From positions 7,695,521 through 7,759,520 of the forward strand of contig NC_047065.1 in assembly GCF_902459465.1 (NCBI RefSeq): a stretch of 64,000 bases of DNA, in the 5' to 3' direction. The translations under genes and the position numbers were made by a program. This DNA comes from Asterias rubens. Its lineage: Eukaryota; Echinodermata; Asteroidea; Forcipulatida; Asteriidae. Below, one piece after another: positions 40,501 to 49,266 of this stretch. The notes under the pieces are model-generated. The model made no database searches and was not told where the DNA came from. It was given only the letters and a program-made list of their open reading frames with translations. How positions within the stretch are numbered: the stretch's first letter is position 1; each line of letters opens with the position of its first letter.

Positions 40501-40779
40501 AACCAGCGCAGCTAGCACCTCATGCCGCAGCAGCATGGCCAGTGGCGCGGCATGGATGCAGCGCGTGCATTTGTTGCAGAAATGAAAAACCAAACCAAAT
40601 AACTTTCCCAATTATAAATGCATGATGATTAAAAGAGAATGCTTATTTTTCAAGCATCACCTTTGTCTTCAAGAGCCCACGAATCGCTATTAGTATTATA
40701 GTTTACATTTCGGGAAAAGAAAATTGCATCAAAAACATAAAATAACGTTTGCTGAATTTTTACTCACGTGTGCTGCCAT
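28820..40779 (-). CDS. NGDN: Neuroguidin (Sas10/Utp3/C1D family), 12 coding exons
   Basis: Coding exons in transcript order: 40779-40768, 38958-38905, 38422-38310, 37612-37378, 36824-36731, 34743-34651, 33614-33583, 32991-32936, 31365-31317, 30721-30615, 29921-29903 and 28873-28820. All have GT-AG borders and all phases join, giving about 305 residues (human about 315). The Sas10/C1D core is encoded by exons 3-4 ('GISFLEVKYHLLL', 'SIEHLVEIRTVLERMRPIDQ', 'KLHYQVDKLVKTA', 'ENDPLRYKPNPGNLLSK'). An acidic stretch and 'KKYVPPKVVAMHY' follow, then 'KAKKRALSSALMQELR', 'EYFDGPEEVR', and a Lys/Arg-rich end ('LRKKLQKSAAKKRKRNY'). Neuroguidin (yeast Lcp5) acts in the nucleolar small-subunit processome; the vertebrate protein also binds eIF4E. 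Exon 11 is only 19 nt. Introns contain a LINE, MITEs and SINEs. It shares a short head-to-head promoter region with EMC4. Confidence 0.93.
28874..29446. other. NGDN last intron, proximal part
   Basis: No feature recognised. Includes a G-rich stretch near 29010-29040 and 'gaagtgtgaa(c/t)taaggaatc' twice at 29058-29105. Confidence 0.35.
29447..29834. repeat. MITE family 'CAGTGGACACTATTGGTAATT', full copy in NGDN intron
   Basis: The ends are inverted: 'tttaaaggtagtggacacta' and 'tagtgtccactggctttaaa'. The centre is an extended palindrome 'tttgatttcgagacctaaag' / 'aatttgaggtctcgaaatca'. Same family as 41490, 61907, 62531 and 63259. Confidence 0.85.
30150..30300 (+). repeat. SINE/LINE 3'-end fragment
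   Basis: Contains 'gtagcaccttgtaaactctt' and the terminal motif 'tcagcgccttgagtacc' followed by 'atgcgctatataagact' and an AT-rich tail, the ending shared with other retroposons here. Confidence 0.5.
30327..30467. repeat. Palindromic MITE, 'GGTGGCAGCAGACTTACCAGG' family
   Basis: Left arm 'ggtggcagcagacttaccag' and right arm 'ctggtaagtctgctgccacc' are exact complements. The outer parts (gagacttttggg / ccaaagtttccc) are less similar. A fragment of the family occurs at 32442-32482. Confidence 0.8.
30722..31316. other. NGDN intron 9
   Basis: AT-rich intronic sequence between exons 9 and 10. No repeat family recognised. Confidence 0.4.
31448..32359. mobile_element. Non-autonomous hAT-type transposon
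   Basis: The 17-bp perfect terminal repeat TAAGCTTGGGCGGTTCC (inverted at 32343-32359) is flanked by an 8-bp target duplication GTATTGTA (31440-31447 and 32360-32367), the size used by hAT elements. Subterminal sequence is rich in CGGTTCC/GGAACCG words in both arms. Inside are a ~75-bp direct duplication (31553-31707) and a 16-bp tandem repeat. There is no transposase. It lies in an NGDN intron (exons 8-9). Confidence 0.9.
31772..31868. repeat. 16-bp tandem repeat (GTCCGTAGTGCAGTAC)n
   Basis: About five to six units with few changes (ttgtgtag, catccg, gcacg variants). Located in the centre of the hAT-type element. Confidence 0.9.
32483..32790 (+). repeat. tRNA-headed SINE, diverged
   Basis: The head 'ccactgccgagcgattaaga' with B-box-like 'gtgggttcggatcac' and 'gtcgtgacacttgct' resembles the SINE at 14672. 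The body after 32590 ('ggagtaggtggcaacggcc', 'cttgaagtggcctttaggcc') is different, so this is another subfamily or a composite. Confidence 0.6.
33241..33320. repeat. Palindromic MITE, 'GTCGATTTCACAAA' family, half copy
   Basis: Contains 'agattaatcctaaggtaaga', 'cgagttactcgtcctaactc' and 'ctctttgtgaaaccgacccc'. Only one arm plus the centre remain. In the NGDN intron before exon 8. Confidence 0.7.
33754..33974. repeat. Palindromic MITE, 'ATGGCTCTGCTTACCG' family
   Basis: The ends are inverted: 'atggctctgcttaccgtaag' and 'ggcggtaagcagagccat'. The inside carries 'tttcacgggttagc' and 'gcgcgtgcg'. Shorter relatives are at 47238-47396 and its duplicate 52043-52201. Confidence 0.85.
34160..34555 (+). 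pseudogene. 3' end of a non-LTR retrotransposon
   Basis: The reading 'LIEPKSRHLWGDRSFSSAAP' followed by 'RIWNSLPLNLRSCLCTTKFK' and 'SLLKTYL' is the C-terminal signature of CR1/L2/RTE-like ORF2 proteins. It is followed by a short 3' UTR and (ATT)n at 34518-34547. About 50 codons remain; a 5'-truncated insertion in an NGDN intron. Confidence 0.75.
34907..35546. mobile_element. Non-autonomous hAT-type transposon
   Basis: The left end TAGGCATGGGCGAATTATTC and the right end (inverted: TAGTGCTGGGCGAATAGTGA) match the TAG(g/t)GCTGGGCGA-type terminus of hAT elements. They are flanked by the 8-bp duplication CTTATTAC (34899-34906; 35547-35554). The subterminal regions share ccggttaa/ggatag words. No transposase. 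In the NGDN intron between exons 5 and 6. Confidence 0.92.
35712..35785 (-). tRNA. tRNA-Asn(GTT)-like sequence, probably part of a retroposon
   Basis: The minus-strand sequence folds as a 74-nt tRNA. Acceptor GGGCTAG/CTAGTCA has six of seven positions paired, counting one G-U. The D-arm is GCTC...GAGC; the anticodon stem CCGG/CCGG holds loop ACGTTAA (anticodon GTT); the T-loop is TTCGAAT. A and B boxes are intact. The anticodon and T stems have single mismatches. Its location in a repetitive insert argues against a functional gene. Confidence 0.5.
35926..35999 (+). tRNA. tRNA-Asn(GTT)-like sequence, inverted partner with broken acceptor stem
   Basis: Identical to the minus-strand partner from its seventh base onward, but the 5' acceptor strand (TAAGGGG) cannot pair with CTAGTCA. 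It is therefore a pseudo-tRNA in the right arm of the palindromic insert. Confidence 0.4.
36287..36422. repeat. Palindromic MITE, 'TTTCCGTATGGCGCCACCAC' family, diverged copy
   Basis: The left arm 'aaaagtttccgtatggcgcc' is well kept. The right arm is altered ('gctgtcggcaggatgcggaa') up to 'agttatcctt'. Related to 42007-42132 and 48438-48570. Confidence 0.7.
36825..37377. other. NGDN intron 4 with poly-C and degenerate 'GGGGCGACTTTGC' repeats
   Basis: A run of more than 20 C at about 37051-37073 is followed by loosely repeated 'ggggcgactttgca' and 'gcgacattg' words to 37340. No family recognised. Confidence 0.6.
37672..37880. repeat. Unclassified interspersed repeat in NGDN intron 3
   Basis: Starts with a T tract, then 'aagggcaagggcaccaaggc' and internal inverted matches between 'aaggcagtttctccttggtg' and 'gaagcaattgccttcgccct'. 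I believe it is dispersed in related genomes, but only this copy is in the window. Confidence 0.35.
38423..38904. other. NGDN intron 2
   Basis: No repeat or gene recognised between exons 2 and 3. Confidence 0.4.
39125..40320 (+). pseudogene. 5'-truncated jockey/CR1-like LINE, antisense in NGDN intron 1
   Basis: RT palm motifs are 'GVPQGTVLGPLLFLTFINDI' and 'LRLFADDCLMYRS' (FADD catalytic). After a frameshift come 'EYPYLGLTFSSNMSWQNHIE', 'NRMLGLLRHNLTYCSRKIRE', 'LVRPHLEYCSTVWDPHSKKD' and 'ESVQRRAARFVLQRY'. The coding part decays after about 40015, and the copy ends near a short CGTAAA repeat (40290-40311). The N-terminal endonuclease and most of the RT fingers are absent, as expected for incomplete reverse transcription. 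Confidence 0.85.
40321..40767. other. NGDN intron 1, proximal part
   Basis: A GC-richer patch at 40500-40580 ('cagcagcatggccagtggcg') is present. No gene recognised. Confidence 0.35.
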
Positions 40780-41082
40780 CTTGCCTTCAGATATTAGTGA
40801 CCCTTTCATTATAGCTAAAGGGGGATTAATAATTTTCTTTAATATACCTTTAAAAATAAACAACATTTATAAACTATATGAACGGTAATACTATTTAAAA
40901 ACGTAAATGCAGTAAATGCGTTGGATAATAATAACAACAAAAGTAATCGTAATGATAAGTACGTATAGTAGATTGATTGGGTGAAATCAGAATTGAACAA
41001 TAACAAGCCTTTTTTGTTCCATCATCAGCTGCTGAGTCCCTGTCCAAAAATGGTATAGTCCAATTCGTACCACATAGTTAAA
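40780..41082. promoter_or_regulatory. Putative bidirectional promoter between NGDN and EMC4
   Basis: The start codons of the divergent NGDN and EMC4 genes are only 303 bp apart, so 5' UTRs and core promoters of both must lie here. I see no TATA box in a fixed place and no CpG-rich island; much of the interval is AT-rich with 'aataataataacaacaaaag'. Both start codons sit in a similar AAxATGGC context (NGDN aagATGGC, EMC4 aaaATGGC). Confidence 0.6.
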
Positions 41083-44000
41083 ATGGCGACCGTTCAGGGA
41101 TCTGTTTCTCGAAACCGGAGGCACAAATGGTCTATAGATTTCACCTCAAGGTAATATGGTCACTCTATTATAGTTTAGTTTACGGTTATAACTATATAAA
41201 TTGTATTTGATTTTCTAAAAAGCTGATCGGTCATTGCATTCACTTCAAAATTTAAGTTATTTTATCTGCGACAACTCGACCCAAGTAATTTTACACTAAC
41301 TTGTCACACAGTAGAGCCCCGCTCGGCCCTTTAAACACTCGACCCTTTAATTTAGATAAGATAATTTCTTGGTAAATTGAGGGCACTTTTCCCCTGAAAC
41401 ATGTCCTTAAACCTAATTAATATCAGGTTGGCCTCTTTTTCACTTTTCTGTCCCGTCCGTCACTCCGTGGCAATTGGTTTTTCTTTCTTTATTATTAATA
41501 AAGAAAGAAAAAAACACCCTCTGTTTCACATGTTACATGAAGTTGTGTGCTTTCAATGCTTGATTTCGAGACCTCAAATTCTAAATCTGAGGTCTCGAAA
41601 TCAAATTTGTGGAAAATTACTTCTTTCTTGAAAACTACGTCACTCCAGAGGGAGCGGTTTCTAGCAATGTTTTATACTATCAAACTCTCCCAATTACTTG
41701 TTAATGTTACCAAATAAGGTTTTGCTAATAATCATTTTTAGCAATTACCAATACAATAGTGTCCACTGCCTTTAAAGGTCAAAAGTAAGCACAACCAGCT
41801 ACCAATTCCTCAAAAGGAATATTTTAAAAAGATAGTAAAATAATCAAACAAATCCCTTATTAAAAAGTGGTGGCCGGATGTGGATTTTTTTTTTTAACCT
41901 TCCCCATACCACTACCACCAGTAACCATCATCGAGCTTTAATTAATTCATCGGTGTAAGACTGAAGTCACAATCATGGATGATTATTACCCATTTAATTT
42001 TATCTAGGATAACTTTCCGTATGGCGCCACCACTTTTTCACTCATTTTTACAAAAAGGGATATATCAATCAGGTAAATAAGTTCCTATATTATTCGAATG
42101 AAAAAGTGGTGGCGCTATACGGAAACTTTTCCTTTATCTATTCTGGTAGTGATGACAAGGACTCACAGAAAAGCGAACTTAATAATAACTGCACTAGCAA
42201 AGAACCCAATGGAGAGAAGACACCGAGTAGGCCTAATGGAGTTTAAGTTTTAGATGTGGGACTACATGTATGTAGGCTGGTGTAGGGACTGAAAACCCAA
42301 TCCATGAAGTGCCCTGGCGTTATTTGAACCAAGGTCCTTGAGGTGGAAAGCGAAGTGTGTCAACCCATCTACCTGAAACACTCTGCGATAATCGTAACCC
42401 TCCATCCTCCCTTCATCCTTTGACGATTTTTGAAGCTAAATTTCTGTTACTTTTTTCTTGCAGAATCAAAGCTGACAGACAGTATCAATCTGTGCCTGAC
42501 CTACCAGCTCCTATTGGCTACTCAGAAAGAGCTCTTGCTGATGTGACAACACATGACACAGAATCCAGCTTAGCCGTCAAGGTATAATTGGAAAATCAAA
42601 AGATATGACCCTCAAATATTCTGCTCTCCAAAGACATACTTTGCTTTCATTGCTGCGTAGCGTTACCTGTATTTACTTACATTTTTCTGTTTCCATTGTG
42701 TATCAACTTCCATACTTTATCATAGATTATAATTTTTTTCGCATCTCTGCATCATAGAGGTTTTGTGATAGAAAAGGCACTGGAGAAAATTTCCACAAAG
42801 GGATTAAAGTATTGGAGAAAACTCTTCACAGTATGTGATTGTCACTTGAGTCTAAAGTATCTATTGTCAAAATTAATCTGGGACAGGTAGTCGATGTAAA
42901 ATGTTGAATTTCCATCGGACTGTATTTCTGTGATGGACATGGTTTTACTCGCTGAAAGGCAAACAGTTCTCCAGTCCCCAGAGACAAGCTCTATGCCAAT
43001 GCACCCTGCTGAGTGCTTTGTGGTTTGACTGGCTGATTAAATGTAGTATAAAACCCCCTGAAAGTGTGGTTTTTGGAGCCAATCTGGAAAGTTTAGAGGT
43101 CAATGTATTGTGTGTTTTTTGTTTTTTGTGTGAGACATGTAGGAGCCCTTTGCTTGTTTTCCAGTAGCAATCTAAGTCTGTGAGGTTTGTAAATAAATGT
43201 AGCCCCATGCACTTTGAGCTACTCCCATGTATTTTCAGACACTCAATTTCCAGCAAGGTAAATTAATGATGCGTAAAAAACCTTGTCTTGCAGCGTACTT
43301 GTACTGGTTGTCCGGGACTAGTTTTGACAAGATCCCGAGACTATACATGTACCTGCTGTGTAGAGTAGACATTCTACATAACACCAATGGTGAAAAACTC
43401 TGCCACATGAGTAGTCGAAATCCTAACTCGAGTTAAGATGAGTAACTAGTCCTAACTTAGGATTAATCTTGAAGTTTATATGTTACAGTGCAAGGCTGGG
43501 ACTTGTCCTAAGTCCTAAGATTAATCCTAAGTTAGGAAGAGTTTGGTGAAATCGACGGCAGGCAGCAAATGTCATCTTCACTCAGTATACAGCAGATGAG
43601 ATATTTTCCATTGCCTGAAAACAAAGTAAGAGACCTACAAAGAAAAGTCGTTCTCTAAACTTTCATGATCATGTTTTTTTTTCACCTCCAGAAATATTGG
43701 GATGTTGCTCTCGGTCCCCTGAAGCAACTGCCAATGAACCTGTTCATCATGTACATGTCTGGTAACTCAATCTCCATATTCCCTATAATGATGGTTGGAA
43801 TGATGGTCTGGCGACCTATACAAGCTCTCCTAGCTATTAAAACAAGTAAGTACAATGTGTGCATCTTCAACTTTGAAGTGTCTCTCAAGGTAATTGAAAT
43901 AATCGTAACCCTTGATCCTTCTGGATGGTCGTAGACAAAAGGGAAGTGAACAAAAGCTATGATTACTACAGCTACTTTCAAATCTGCTTTGCAGCAGGTT

Positions 44001-46261
44001 TTACTAACAAAATAATGATTCACAAATTAAACCAGGCTATTTTTTATGATAAGTTGCAGTGGAATTAAAAAAAAGGCAACTTTACCTTGAGAAGTCTGTC
44101 ATTGATGTAATCCTTTCATTGTTACTATTGTAATGTGCTCAGCAGCTGAGCCTAGCACTTGCAGTAAAGATTCTATTTTCTAGATGTTTTCCATTGAGGC
44201 ACCTGAGTTACTGTCTCTCAAAGGCATGATGCCATTTTAAATTCTACCCTTTCTTCCTTACAGCCGCCAAGATGTTAGAAGCCAGTCCACAGGCCCTTGT
44301 TCAGAAAATAGTCTACTTTGTCTCCAATCTGCTGGGCATTGCTTTAGCGTTATACAAATGTTCATCGATGGGTTTATTACCAACGCACTCATCTGATTGG
44401 CTGTCATTCCTGGAACCACAACAGGTGAGACCATTTAACCCTAACCCCGGGGGAACAACAAACATCCTTTTACACTTGGATCGCTTTACTCTTAAACAGC
44501 CAATAAAGGATGATCTTAAATATATAGATATTACAGTTTTCTAACAGCTGCAGTCCATCCAGGAAACATACAAAATATAACGAGTCTCTTACCTCACGTT
44601 AAAACATGGTAAAAATGTGTTCTTACAGAATGCTCCAAGCACATTTTCTGAAAAACGTGGGGTCAAACAAACCTGCGCGACAAAGGAATCGTGGCGTCAG
44701 TGGCGGCTATTTGATGTGGAAATGCCATAGCTCGAGAACTGTGTGCAAAACCAATAGGGGAAATTCGTCACTGGCATCCAGGGTCATTATAATAGATAAG
44801 CCGTTTTTGACTCTCGCCTGAAAAAGCCGAGCGGTCGGGTGCATTTTTGACTCGAGATGTTTATTATTAAATGCAAATTTTGAGAGTAAAATGGTTATTA
44901 ACTGGTATCTGCGATGTCTATTTGGCCATAAAAAGGTAATAGTTGACATATTGAGATCATCCTTTATTGGCTCTTTAATCTACCCTGGTAGGTGGGAATA
45001 CCCGGTGAAAAGCCACCCCTACTCTGGAGTACAAACCATGGGGTATTCTTGAAACGCACAACTGGAACTCCTTGGAATAGGTACCTAGGTAGGGACAGTG
45101 TGAAAGTGCGCCGGGGTAACTGTTGGGTAGAAAAACTCCTGGGACCTCCCCAGGGCTGTTCTCCATGGGGGAAACAGATGCAGTGTGAAAAAGGCCAGAA
45201 GTATTACTGAGGATTGAAGGCTAAGGTTTAACTATACTTGATACAAATCAGACGTTCACCCTTGCTCTCGATCCGTGGTAAAGTATTTAAAGGGAGGGAG
45301 GATGTACCTTTGGTAATTACTTAAAAAAAAATTAATGACCATAAAAACTTACTTCAAAGGAATTTCATTTAAGAGAGAGGGATTCAAAATTATTCAAATC
45401 TGAGAAATGTTTCTGCATGAAACGTTTCTCAGATTGTGTCTTCCTTCCAATTATGGATTATTCTTCCTGCAAGGACTGGACATAACCACTCCAGATTTTC
45501 CACTAGCTCTGTAGAGTGTGATGGCCGAGTGGCCGAAAAGCATCAAGTTCAATATCTGGTGCTAAGTCACCAGAGTGTGGGTTCGAATCCCGGTCGTGAC
45601 ACTTGTGTCCTTGAGCAAGATGCTTTACTTTCATTACTTCTCTTCACCAAGTGGTATAATTGGGTACTTGCGAGGGTTGAGGTTGATATTGTGAATGAAA
45701 ATCCTTTGGAGCGATATAAACTGTTGCCCAGGTTGTACACTCCCAAGGGAGCTGAGTAACAAAGAAAAAAAAAAAAAAACCTATGACCAGGGCACTATTG
45801 ATACGGTTATTGTGAAATGCGCTATAAAAGAATAGTTATTATTATCATTATTAAAAAATGCTTTCACCTTCTGAAATTAAGTTTTTTTTTTAAAGTGTTA
45901 TAGGCGTGTATATCAACATTTGTAACAGAATTACCAAAGGTATACTTTGCCTTTAAATCAATATTAGAATGGAGGTTGTAGGTATCAAGTGCTTTGTATA
46001 CTTTTACATGCTTTGTATAACATTTGTAAGCTCACAAATGCCCAGTGAGCAAAATTGATCAACCACATGTAAAGGTTTGACAACAAATCTTGTCTTGATT
46101 CTTGATTATTTTAATTAAGGTATCCTGTGCTAAGCTGTGTCAAAGCAGGTTTTAGTTTCTCAACTAAATTATAATTTTTGGTTTTTTTTCTCTTTTTTTT
46201 CTCCCTTTTTTTTTTTTTTTTACAGAGAATGGAGTATTCTGGAGGTGGGGTCATTCTCTGA
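41083..46261 (+). CDS. EMC4: ER membrane protein complex subunit 4, five coding exons
   Basis: Coding exons: 41083-41150, 42464-42581, 43692-43845, 44264-44424 and 46226-46261. All splice phases fit, giving about 178 residues (human 183). Exon 1 gives '[20 protein letters not shown]'; exon 2 '[18 protein letters not shown]'; exon 3 '[20 protein letters not shown]' and '[20 protein letters not shown]'; exon 4 '[20 protein letters not shown]' and '[19 protein letters not shown]'; exon 5 '[11 protein letters not shown]' and stop. Two hydrophobic segments match the membrane spans of this DUF1077 protein. EMC inserts tail-anchored and multipass proteins into the ER membrane. The last exon lies in a tandem duplication and has a second copy at 51031-51066. 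Distal AATAAA at 46837-46842. Confidence 0.94.
41490..41776. repeat. MITE family 'CAGTGGACACTATTGGTAATT', 5'-truncated copy in EMC4 intron 1
   Basis: Keeps the central palindrome 'tgatttcgagacctcaaatt' / 'atctgaggtctcgaaatcaa' and the end 'aatagtgtccactgccttta'. The left third is missing or scrambled. Confidence 0.8.
42007..42132. mobile_element. Palindromic hAT-like MITE, 'TTTCCGTATGGCGCCACCAC' family
   Basis: Long inverted arms 'ggataactttccgtatggcg' and 'tggcgctatacggaaacttt', and an 8-bp flanking duplication TTTATCTA (41999-42006; 42133-42140). Size 126 bp. In EMC4 intron 1. Confidence 0.88.
42582..43413. other. EMC4 intron 2, distal to exon 2
   Basis: No repeat family or gene recognised. 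Short frames on both strands have no family resemblance. Confidence 0.4.
43414..43557. repeat. Palindromic MITE, 'GTCGATTTCACAAA' family, copy 3
   Basis: Reads 'gtcgaaatcctaactcgagt' at the left and 'gaagagtttggtgaaatcga' at the right, with 'taacttaggattaatcttga' and 'cctaagattaatcctaagtt' as inner complementary blocks. Confidence 0.75.
43846..44263. other. EMC4 intron 3
   Basis: No recognisable feature beyond the splice sites. Confidence 0.4.
44840..45518. other. EMC4 intron 4 inside duplication copy 1
   Basis: Unassigned non-coding sequence, repeated at 49645-50323. Contains an inverted pair 'gagaaatgtttctgcatgaa' / 'acgtttctcag' near 45400-45435. Confidence 0.4.
45519..45853 (+). repeat. 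tRNA-derived SINE in duplication copy 1
   Basis: The tRNA-like head 'gtgtgatggccgagtggccg' and B-box GGTTCGAATCC (45581-45591) are followed by 'cttgtgtccttgagcaagat'. The end is 'aaatgcgctataaaagaata' plus (ATT)n. Same family as 14672-15023. Confidence 0.8.
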
Positions 46262-46836
46262 AAACTGGCAAGAGTTTCATCAAATGTACTCTAAAGCTTT
46301 TTTCGGATATAGTTATTTAAGCAGAGTTGTGTGGGCATAACTTGTCTAATTGATTAAAGGTAGATTTATACTGATATGTTTATAATGGCTTTTCCTAAAG
46401 TTACTTAGAAATATAAATATAACTTAATTGGGTTGTTATTATTATTATTATTATTATTATTTTTTTTTTTGGGGGGGGGTGGAGAATGGTTTCATCCCAT
46501 TTTTGTTTCCCTTTTTCACAAAATAGTTTTGTAGCTTCAAGGTTGATGCAACGAGTCGGCCAAATGTCTTTGGGCATCTTTATTAGCAAACATTTTGTTT
46601 CGGGTGAAAGTTTAGGACCATCAATTTTGAAAAGTGTTTTGTTTCAATTGTATTTTTTAAATTGTCAAATAGTTTCCTGTGTACACTGAACAAGAATCAG
46701 TCGATTAGTAATGCCCTTGCTGTTTCAGGTATGTAGGGCTTGTTTAAAACATACGAATGTTCTTGTGTTTGCATCCTCTTGTAAATTGTATTTTGTATTT
46801 GATGTTGTTGTTTTGTGAATGGATGTAATAATTCTG

Positions 46837-46842
46837 AATAAA
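46837..46842 (+). promoter_or_regulatory. EMC4: Candidate polyadenylation signal of EMC4
   Basis: AATAAA about 580 bp after the EMC4 stop codon, in 'ctgaataaatcaagg'. Duplicated at 51642-51647. Confidence 0.35.
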
Positions 46843-46919
46843 TCAAGGATATGGGTTGAAAGCTTATTTGTACATGTATGTATCATTGATAACTAGGTAA
46901 TTTGTGTGATTAGCCAATG

Positions 46920-47237
46920 TTACAAATCATTGGCTGAACAATAATAATCAAACAGTATTTATATAGGTCAATATGAATTGGCATTCCTCAAAGCGCTTAA
47001 CTTCAAAATGAAAAGCATTACAAGGAAACAAAAACTTATAGGCCAATATTCCCCAATTAAATCCCAAAACAAATAATTATAACATTAGGCCAGACCAGCT
47101 GTTACCTACACGTAAATTAAAAGAAACCATTAAAAATACTACAAACAACTAAAGGATCTGAAGTGTCCTTATAAATTGCTTAAAAACGTGTGTTGTAATA
47201 AGCGTCAAGTGGACCCTTGTAGGAACAGGGCCTAATT
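46920..47237 (-). repeat. LINE/SINE 3'-end-like fragment on the minus strand (copy 1)
   Basis: Read inverted, 46930-47010 gives 'aagcgctttgaggaatgcc', then a 'tatataaatactg' stretch and an ATT-rich tail, the usual retroposon ending in this window. The remainder is not classified. Confidence 0.35.
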
Positions 47238-47396
47238 AAATGGCTCTGCTTACCGTGTAAGCACAGAACTGGCGCATATTTCACGGGTTATTTGTCTTCA
47301 GCGCGTGCGCACTCAATGTTACTAGGTATTATACGCTGACGCGTAGGTGGGGTGTTGTAATCGTAAGCGCAGAATTTGACGATAAGCAGAGGCTTG
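47238..47396. repeat. Palindromic MITE, 'ATGGCTCTGCTTACCG' family (copy in duplication 1)
   Basis: Inverted ends 'aatggctctgcttaccgtgt' and 'gacgataagcagaggcttga', with central 'tttcacgggttatt' and 'gcgcgtgcgcac'. Repeated at 52043-52201. Confidence 0.8.
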
Positions 47397-47870
47397 AAAC
47401 TGGACCCTGGCCTCTTCCTGCAATAAATTTACTGTGCAAAAATAAACTTTTAGTGTAAAAGTAAATTGTACTGTTAAAATTGTTTGGACATCATGATATG
47501 TTTAAATCAGTAGAAAACCGGAGACATATTTATTTCTCTAATAACTTCACACATAGTCAAACCAAAGTTTTACAGAAAATCAATCGAGTTCTATCATGGG
47601 AAGATCATCTAACTATTTCTACTTCAATGACCCAACAAAATTTCAAAATAGTAATCTGTGGATGATCAAAATTGGTATGTAGAGGGCGTGCTTCAAAAAC
47701 ACCGCATGGAATTATTTGTATGGCTCCCAGACTGTGTATCGTGTTCCTCCAAAACACACAATAAAAGGGACCATACTACATTTTGTTTACAACTGGGTAG
47801 TGTGCATGTGGGAACTTTGAATATAGATTTGGTATTGTTGTTAACTAAATTCCAGTAAGCAACTTACAGA

Positions 47871-49266
47871 ATGGTTGAATTTGAGTGTCCACAGAGTAAA
47901 AGGATCTTTGAAAGTTCGCTTTTCACACATAAGAATTCTAGACACACAGCTTGTATCAGAGATCATTTCTTCAATCATGCGGTAAGTCCTCCGTTGCAAA
48001 CACTACTGACACTACTGAACAGTGCAATATTTTATAATCTCATACTCCTCACAGAAAACACCTACACTGTCAGTGACAATCTCACTATTCTCAGCCCTGT
48101 AAATGTATTTTAGTCTTCACACATCGGCGTGACATTGTGCTCAAATTCAAAAAGCTGGTGTGATGTGTCTTTTTCCTTTTTTGCCCACTTAACAATACAG
48201 ACAAGGTTTACTTAATTTAGAAAGTACATGATGATCATTTTAGTTGAATTTAAAACAGCCATGGACCGGATGGATGGGAGGCGTAGCAGTAGCACAAGGA
48301 AAGGAATCAACCAAGCGTTTATCCGAAACATCGAAATAGGAGATTCTTTACTACAAAACTTAGCCCTGTAATTGTATCTTTAAACTAAGTAAAAGAGTCC
48401 AGCCTATTCTCGGTACTTTTATTGTAGTTTCGATGATGGGAAAAGTTTCCGTATGGCGCCACCACTTTTTCATTCGAAATTAAATAATATAGTATCTAAT
48501 TTACCTGATTGATATATCCCTTTTTGTAAAAATGAGTGAAAAAGTGGTGGCGCCATACAGAAAGTTATCCTCGATGATTCCCTTGATCCTCCTGCTGATG
48601 CGTGGAGAACGGTCATCGCAACTACTATTTATGGAGCTTAATATTACAAAACTAAGGCCTACTAAAATTTTAATATTTTAAGGACAATAGAGGCTAGACG
48701 CTTTAATATCATATACACTAAAGTGTAATTGGTACATGTACGCTACACTACAGCCTTTATGGTGGTTTAAAGTGTACATTCTTCTCAAAATGTCTGTTGA
48801 CCAAAACTAAGTCAAAATTACTTCATCCATAATAATGTTTTTTTAGCATATTTTGACAATAATATCTGGCATGCAAGCTCCGAGTGAATACTTGTATGTA
48901 TTTGTTCCAAGTAATGTTCAAATGTAAACAAAAAATGCATTGAATCTATACAACACGTACAGCAGCTAGTGAGTATGGTCCAGTTTGAAGGACATCGTGA
49001 GACTAGGCCAAGTTAGAAGTTAACCGGGAACAATGATTTTAAAATTGATTTCCTTGATAACAGCTGATTGAAACAGTTTCGTGGATGAAGCTTATGATAT
49101 AACTTTATTTTCTTACAACAGGTGGAGATTTTTCTTCCAGGTCTTGCCTCCGAGCCAGATGGCATTAAAGTGGCGAACCCTGATCATCAAATGTACTACA
49201 TCATCAAAAAACTTCCCCTTGTAGAGATAGTCAATGAGGAGTTTATCCAAACATTTCTGAAGACAG
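47871..49266 (+). CDS. RPP40: RPP40 exons 1 and 2, upstream duplicate copy
   Basis: Exon 1 is 47871-47981 ('MVEFECPQSKRIFESSLFTH', ending HFFNHA|gtaagt). Exon 2 is 49122-49266 ('VEIFLPGLASEPDGIKVANP', 'YYIIKKLPLVEIVNEEFIQT'). These correspond to the start of the RNase P p40 subunit and are identical in translation to the second copy. Either copy can in principle splice to exon 3 at 54764. Exon 2 ends in phase 1 while its duplicate begins in phase 0, so including both would break the frame. Confidence 0.8.
48438..48570. mobile_element. Palindromic hAT-like MITE, 'TTTCCGTATGGCGCCACCAC' family (duplication copy 1)
   Basis: Arms 'gggaaaagtttccgtatggc' and 'gccatacagaaagttatcc', flanked by 8-bp TCGATGAT (48430-48437; 48571-48578). 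In RPP40 intron 1. The duplicated copy lies at 53243-53375. Confidence 0.88.

Noticed and set aside
48261..48371. Short frame starting 'MDRMDGRRSSSTRKGINQAF' and its duplicate 4805 bp downstream
   Set aside because: Lies in RPP40 intron 1, has no splice borders that fit and no family resemblance.
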